Shown here piece by piece: positions 6,573 through 9,268 of a DNA stretch of 9,268 nucleotides. Below the pieces are notes generated by a model. It was given only the letters and a program-made list of their open reading frames with translations. It was not told the DNA's origin and searched no databases. The first letter of the stretch is position 1, and every line of letters begins with the position of its first letter. A program made the position numbers and the translations under genes. Source of the DNA: Chloroflexota bacterium (GTDB lineage Bacteria; Chloroflexota; Anaerolineae; UBA7937; JACPPX01); contig JACPWV010000002.1 of assembly GCA_016196905.1 (NCBI GenBank), forward strand, positions 1 to 9,268. The letters are read 5' to 3'.

Positions 6573-7393
6573 CCAGGATGGGTCGGCGCAGAGCTAGGCC
6601 GAGGCGCGGGGAGCGATGGATCACCCTGACCACCGATTTCGGGACGGGGGATGGGTACGTGGGGGTGATGAAGGGGGTGATCTACGGCATCAACCCGCAG
6701 GCACGCATCGTCGATCTCTCTCACGACATCCCACCCCAAGACATCGCCCGGGCGGCCTTCCTCCTGGCTCGCCACTTCACCTTCTTTCCCCCGGACACCA
6801 TCCACCTGGTGGTGGTCGATCCCGGGGTAGGGGGGGAGCGCCGTCCGCTGCTGTGGATGGCGGGCCATTATTTTTTCGTCGGCCCCGACAACGGCGTGGT
6901 GAGTACGGCCTTGAGGAGGGCGGGCCAGTCTGTGCGCGCCTACCACCTGAATCGACCTCGCTATTGGCTGCCCCGCATCTCCTCCACCTTCCACGGTCGG
7001 GACATCTTTGCGCCGGTGGCCGCCCATCTCTCGCGCGGGATCCTACCCCGAAGTCTAGGGCAGAAGACGAAGCAGTGGGTGGCCCTGGAACCCCCTGCGC
7101 TGAAGGTGGGGCCAGGCCGTCTGCAGGGCCGGATCGCGCACATCGATCGTTTCGGGAACCTTCTCACCAACATCCCCGCGGAGCACCTGAGCGCCTGGGG
7201 ATCCCAGCTGCGCGTTCGCCTGCATCAGGTGGAGATCCTCGGCCTGGCGCGCACCTTCGCCGACGGCGCGCCCGGGAACTTGATCGCTTACCTGGATAGC
7301 GACTGGCACTTGGCCATCGGTCGAGTGCTGGGCAGCGCGCAAACCACTTTGGGGGCCAGGGTGGGGGACCCGGTGGAGGTCCTCGGGCCTTAG
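6566..7393 (+). CDS. SAM hydroxide adenosyltransferase (DUF62 family)
   Basis: This 275-residue protein belongs to the family that hydrolyses S-adenosylmethionine to adenosine and methionine, related to the bacterial fluorinase and chlorinase. Motifs in order are TLTTDFGTGDGYVG (20-33), VVDPGVGGERR (83-93), PDNG (107-110), TFHGRDIFAP (141-150) and the second-domain IDRFGNLLTNI. Asp85, Arg92 and His143 are placed like the Asp-Arg-His triad (Asp68, Arg75, His127 in Pyrococcus PH0463) that activates water, which favours hydrolysis over halide transfer. The ATG at 6566 is chosen because AGAGAGGGGGG precedes it; a GTG-initiated frame from 6500 would overlap the divergent M48 start. A basic stretch (residues 4-17) precedes the conserved fold. 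The physiological purpose of this hydrolysis is unsettled, and the neighbours do not clarify it. Confidence 0.92.
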   Translation: MPTRMGRRRARPRRGERWITLTTDFGTGDGYVGVMKGVIYGINPQARIVDLSHDIPPQDIARAAFLLARHFTFFPPDTIHLVVVDPGVGGERRPLLWMAGHYFFVGPDNGVVSTALRRAGQSVRAYHLNRPRYWLPRISSTFHGRDIFAPVAAHLSRGILPRSLGQKTKQWVALEPPALKVGPGRLQGRIAHIDRFGNLLTNIPAEHLSAWGSQLRVRLHQVEILGLARTFADGAPGNLIAYLDSDWHLAIGRVLGSAQTTLGARVGDPVEVLGP

Positions 7394-7398
7394 CTCGC

Positions 7399-7427
7399 TT
7401 GCCGCTCCCAGCGCCTCGTGTTACAAT
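7399..7427 (+). promoter_or_regulatory. Sigma-70-type promoter of the antiporter-like gene
   Basis: TTGCCG (7399-7404) and TACAAT (7422-7427) are exactly 17 nt apart, starting 6 nt after the DUF62 stop codon. Transcription would begin near 7434, about 27 nt before the GTG start. This suggests that the membrane-protein genes downstream form their own operon. Confidence 0.65.
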
Positions 7428-7460
7428 CAGCCTCCCCACCCGCTTGATGAGGATGCCTTG

Positions 7461-9017
7461 GTGAGTCCCCTCGCCCCCGCCGTCACGCTGGCCGTCCCCT
7501 CGCTCCTCCTTTATTTGTGGCGAGGTCGCTTCCCATCTCGTGTGGCTTATGCCTTATCCCTGGCTGGGCCAGCGGCCGCTCTCCTGATCGCGCTGGCACT
7601 GAGTGTCCAGGGATCGCCCGACCTGTCCTGGCGCTGGGATCCCGCGGCTGTGCCGGCCCAGCAGCCTCGCCTGGCTGCTCAGCCGGTCTCCTTGGCCTTT
7701 ATCTTCACCTTGAGCTTTGTCGCCCTAGCTGCCCTGGGATCCCGCCCTGCCACCGACGAGCCCAGCCTATGGACAGACCTACTGGTCCTGGCTGCGACCG
7801 CGTTTTTTTTGACGGCGGCCAATCCCACGGCTCTCCTTCTGGCTTGGTTCCTCCTGGACGCTAGCCTCTTCTTGAGCACGACCGCTTGGCTGGGCCTGGG
7901 GCCGGCGATTCGCCTCGCCGGCACGAACCTACTGGGAGGCACCGCCTGGATTTTGTTCACCTCAATATCCATCCAAACTGGTGGGGACCCCGCTCTCTCG
8001 GCCGGACTGGCGGGCATCGCCCTGTGGGTGCGCAGTGGCCTCTATCCTGCTCAGAGCTGGGTAGAGGTGAGCGGGGCGCTGCCAGTCTGGCGGCGGGTGT
8101 GGTGGGAAAGTGTGAATTTGGCTGCAGCTGGCTATCTATGGTCGCTGGCGGCAGGCCCCGCCTGGGGATTGGGTTGGCTTGGCCTTCTGGTCAGCCTGCG
8201 CGGTCTCCTCGATCTCTGGCGCGGGCCGAGCAGCATCAAATTTGTGCAGGTTCAGCTCGGCCTGGGGGCGGCGTTGGCCTGGGCAGGCTCGGGCATCTCC
8301 GGCCCAGTCATCGCCCTTTACTTCCTGAGCCTGCTGGCGGCCGGCGCGATTCTGCACCTCAGCCAAGACCTCCTCGCCACCGGAAGGCGCTGGGCTCCTT
8401 TGCTGGCAACTGGCCTCCCCACTGCCATCGCGGCGGCTTCCTTGGCGGGCACGCCGCCCACCCTCGGCTTCGCCGCCCGCTGGCTGCTTTACCATGAGCT
8501 GCGGGATGCGCCCCCTCCGATCTTCGCCATGGCCACGCTCATCTTTCTCCTCTCCCTCCCACCTCTGGCCGTTGCGTTGCGCGAAAAAAGATCCTTGGGG
8601 ATCTCCGACGAAGTGGGTGGCTGGATTTGGCCTTGGTGGTTGGCCCTGCCTACGGCTTTGCTGGCCCTCACCCCCTTTGTTCTTGTCCGCGGCGGCTTTC
8701 CCGCTGGCGAGCTTTGGGATTCGGCCCTGGCTGGGGGGGCCAAGGGCTATTCCTTGTGGGTGATGCTGCTGGTTCCAGCGGCGGGGGCAGGCTTGCTTTT
8801 GCTGCGTTGGTCCGAACTGGCCTCTTTCGTGCAAGACCTCGAGGAGAGGATCGCGCCTGGCTCCCGTGGGGCCCGCATAAGGTGGTTTCTGGGGGCGATC
8901 GGCCGGGCCGCTGGCGAGATCTTGGAAGCCGTGGCCTGGCTGGGGCGGGGCCGCCACGGCGCCATTTGGCTCACTCTTTACGCGTTGGGCATCGCTTTGC
9001 TCACTTTCTTGATGTGA
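7461..9017 (+). CDS. Divergent NuoL/M/N (Mrp antiporter-like) membrane protein
   Basis: This 518-residue, very hydrophobic protein has about 13 predicted membrane helices. It resembles proton-conducting subunits of complex I and Mrp antiporters: residues 184-207 (ALWVRSGLYPAQSWVEVSGA) align by eye with the TM7 region ending in PFHxWxPxAxxxAP, and residues 328-345 (LAGTPPTLGFAARWLLYH) with the AGIPPxxGFxxK segment of TM12. The usual lysines of these two helices read as arginine (Arg191, Arg340). The glutamate of TM5 is not at its expected place; Asp133 in AWFLLDASLF is nearby. It may therefore be a non-pumping or altered subunit, an inference from eye alignment only. Residues 450-490 form a soluble, charged loop before the last helix. 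GTG at 7461 has GAGGA at seven bases and is preferred to TTG at 7458. The following membrane gene starts 6 nt after the stop. Other polytopic transporters are not excluded. Confidence 0.68.
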   Translation: MSPLAPAVTLAVPSLLLYLWRGRFPSRVAYALSLAGPAAALLIALALSVQGSPDLSWRWDPAAVPAQQPRLAAQPVSLAFIFTLSFVALAALGSRPATDEPSLWTDLLVLAATAFFLTAANPTALLLAWFLLDASLFLSTTAWLGLGPAIRLAGTNLLGGTAWILFTSISIQTGGDPALSAGLAGIALWVRSGLYPAQSWVEVSGALPVWRRVWWESVNLAAAGYLWSLAAGPAWGLGWLGLLVSLRGLLDLWRGPSSIKFVQVQLGLGAALAWAGSGISGPVIALYFLSLLAAGAILHLSQDLLATGRRWAPLLATGLPTAIAAASLAGTPPTLGFAARWLLYHELRDAPPPIFAMATLIFLLSLPPLAVALREKRSLGISDEVGGWIWPWWLALPTALLALTPFVLVRGGFPAGELWDSALAGGAKGYSLWVMLLVPAAGAGLLLLRWSELASFVQDLEERIAPGSRGARIRWFLGAIGRAAGEILEAVAWLGRGRHGAIWLTLYALGIALLTFLM

Positions 9018-9023
9018 GGCCCG

Positions 9024-9268
9024 ATGAGAGTGCTGATCGACCTACTGGCTGGGCTGCTGCAAAACGCCATTGCCCCGGGCTTGCTGCTGGTGATCGGGCT
9101 GCTGATCTTGCGCGGAGGGTGGAGACTCTCCCTACTGGCTCTGGCGGCCCAATACGCAGCCAGCGGCTTGCTCTTGAGCTGGACGGTGTCCCTCAGCGTG
9201 GCCGCCCTCAAGTGGTTAGTGGGGGCGATGGTCCTGTTCATCCTCTACCCGGCCGGCCGGCGCCTGCT
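9024..9268 (+). CDS. Small membrane protein, unknown (partial, runs off window)
   Basis: An ATG at 9024, with GAGG five bases upstream, opens a frame that continues past the window end; 81 residues are visible. It has three hydrophobic stretches: LLQNAIAPGLLLVIGLLIL (about 11-29), SLLALAAQYAASGLLLSWTV (about 35-54) and SVAALKWLVGAMVLFILY (about 56-73), with short basic turns RGGWR and GRR. The 6-nt gap to the antiporter-like gene implies co-translation and possibly the same membrane complex. I do not recognise the family; small complex I-like subunits such as NuoK or MnhC are possible by context, but the sequence lacks features I could match. Confidence 0.75.
   Translation, partial: MRVLIDLLAGLLQNAIAPGLLLVIGLLILRGGWRLSLLALAAQYAASGLLLSWTVSLSVAALKWLVGAMVLFILYPAGRRL

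Noticed and set aside
6407..7027. A 206-codon minus-strand frame across the M48/DUF62 junction.
   Set aside because: It is antisense to the well-supported DUF62 gene and resembles no protein family.
7453..7464. ATG-CCT-TGG-TGA minigene overlapping the start of the antiporter-like gene, as a possible leader peptide.
   Set aside because: Three codons are too few to support, and the same Shine-Dalgarno sequence is better explained by the GTG start.
8136..8957. A 273-codon open frame antisense to the antiporter-like gene.
   Set aside because: Its composition (Gln, Arg, Gly, Pro rich) is that of an antisense shadow, whereas the plus-strand frame gives coherent membrane helices.

Overview
The window is GC-rich, bacterial and densely coded, with ten or eleven genes, short intergenic gaps and several good sigma-70-type promoters. 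A CvnD-like GTPase beside DUF4388 and roadblock proteins, a TPP-riboswitch thiamine salvage operon and an unusual antiporter-like membrane protein suggest a Chloroflexota (Anaerolineae-like) genome. That assignment rests on general knowledge of such gene sets, not on a marker gene. I see no tRNA, rRNA, CRISPR array, insertion sequence or prophage.

Positions 1-2087, minus strand: a thiamine salvage operon. A promoter (TTGGCA-N18-TATAAT) precedes a canonical TPP riboswitch and a GC-rich terminator-like hairpin. Thiamine pyrophosphokinase follows, then a ThiB-type thiamine-binding lipoprotein. The first codons of a further gene, plausibly the ThiP permease, may lie at the left edge. Together these would import thiamine and convert it to TPP, with TPP shutting the operon down.

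Positions 2070-3708, minus strand: a three-gene signalling operon read from a strong promoter (TTGACG-N17-TATAAT). It encodes a DUF4388 protein with a C-terminal winged-helix-like segment, a small Ras-like GTPase of the CvnD/MglA type, and a 68-residue protein matching only the C-terminal half of a roadblock/LC7 domain.

Positions 3812-6509: two unrelated zinc peptidases that converge. An M3-family metallopeptidase is on the plus strand and an integral-membrane M48 (Ste24-like) protease is on the minus strand.

Positions 6566-9268, plus strand: a DUF62 SAM hydroxide adenosyltransferase, divergent from the M48 gene across a very short gap. It is followed, from its own promoter, by a polytopic protein resembling the NuoL/M/N (Mrp antiporter-like) subunits, with altered ion-path residues, and by a partial small membrane protein only 6 nt further on. 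The last two look like the start of a membrane-complex operon that leaves the window.

The best candidates for something little described are the divergent antiporter-like protein and its neighbour, and the half-roadblock/GTPase/DUF4388 cassette. The remaining genes are recognisable families.
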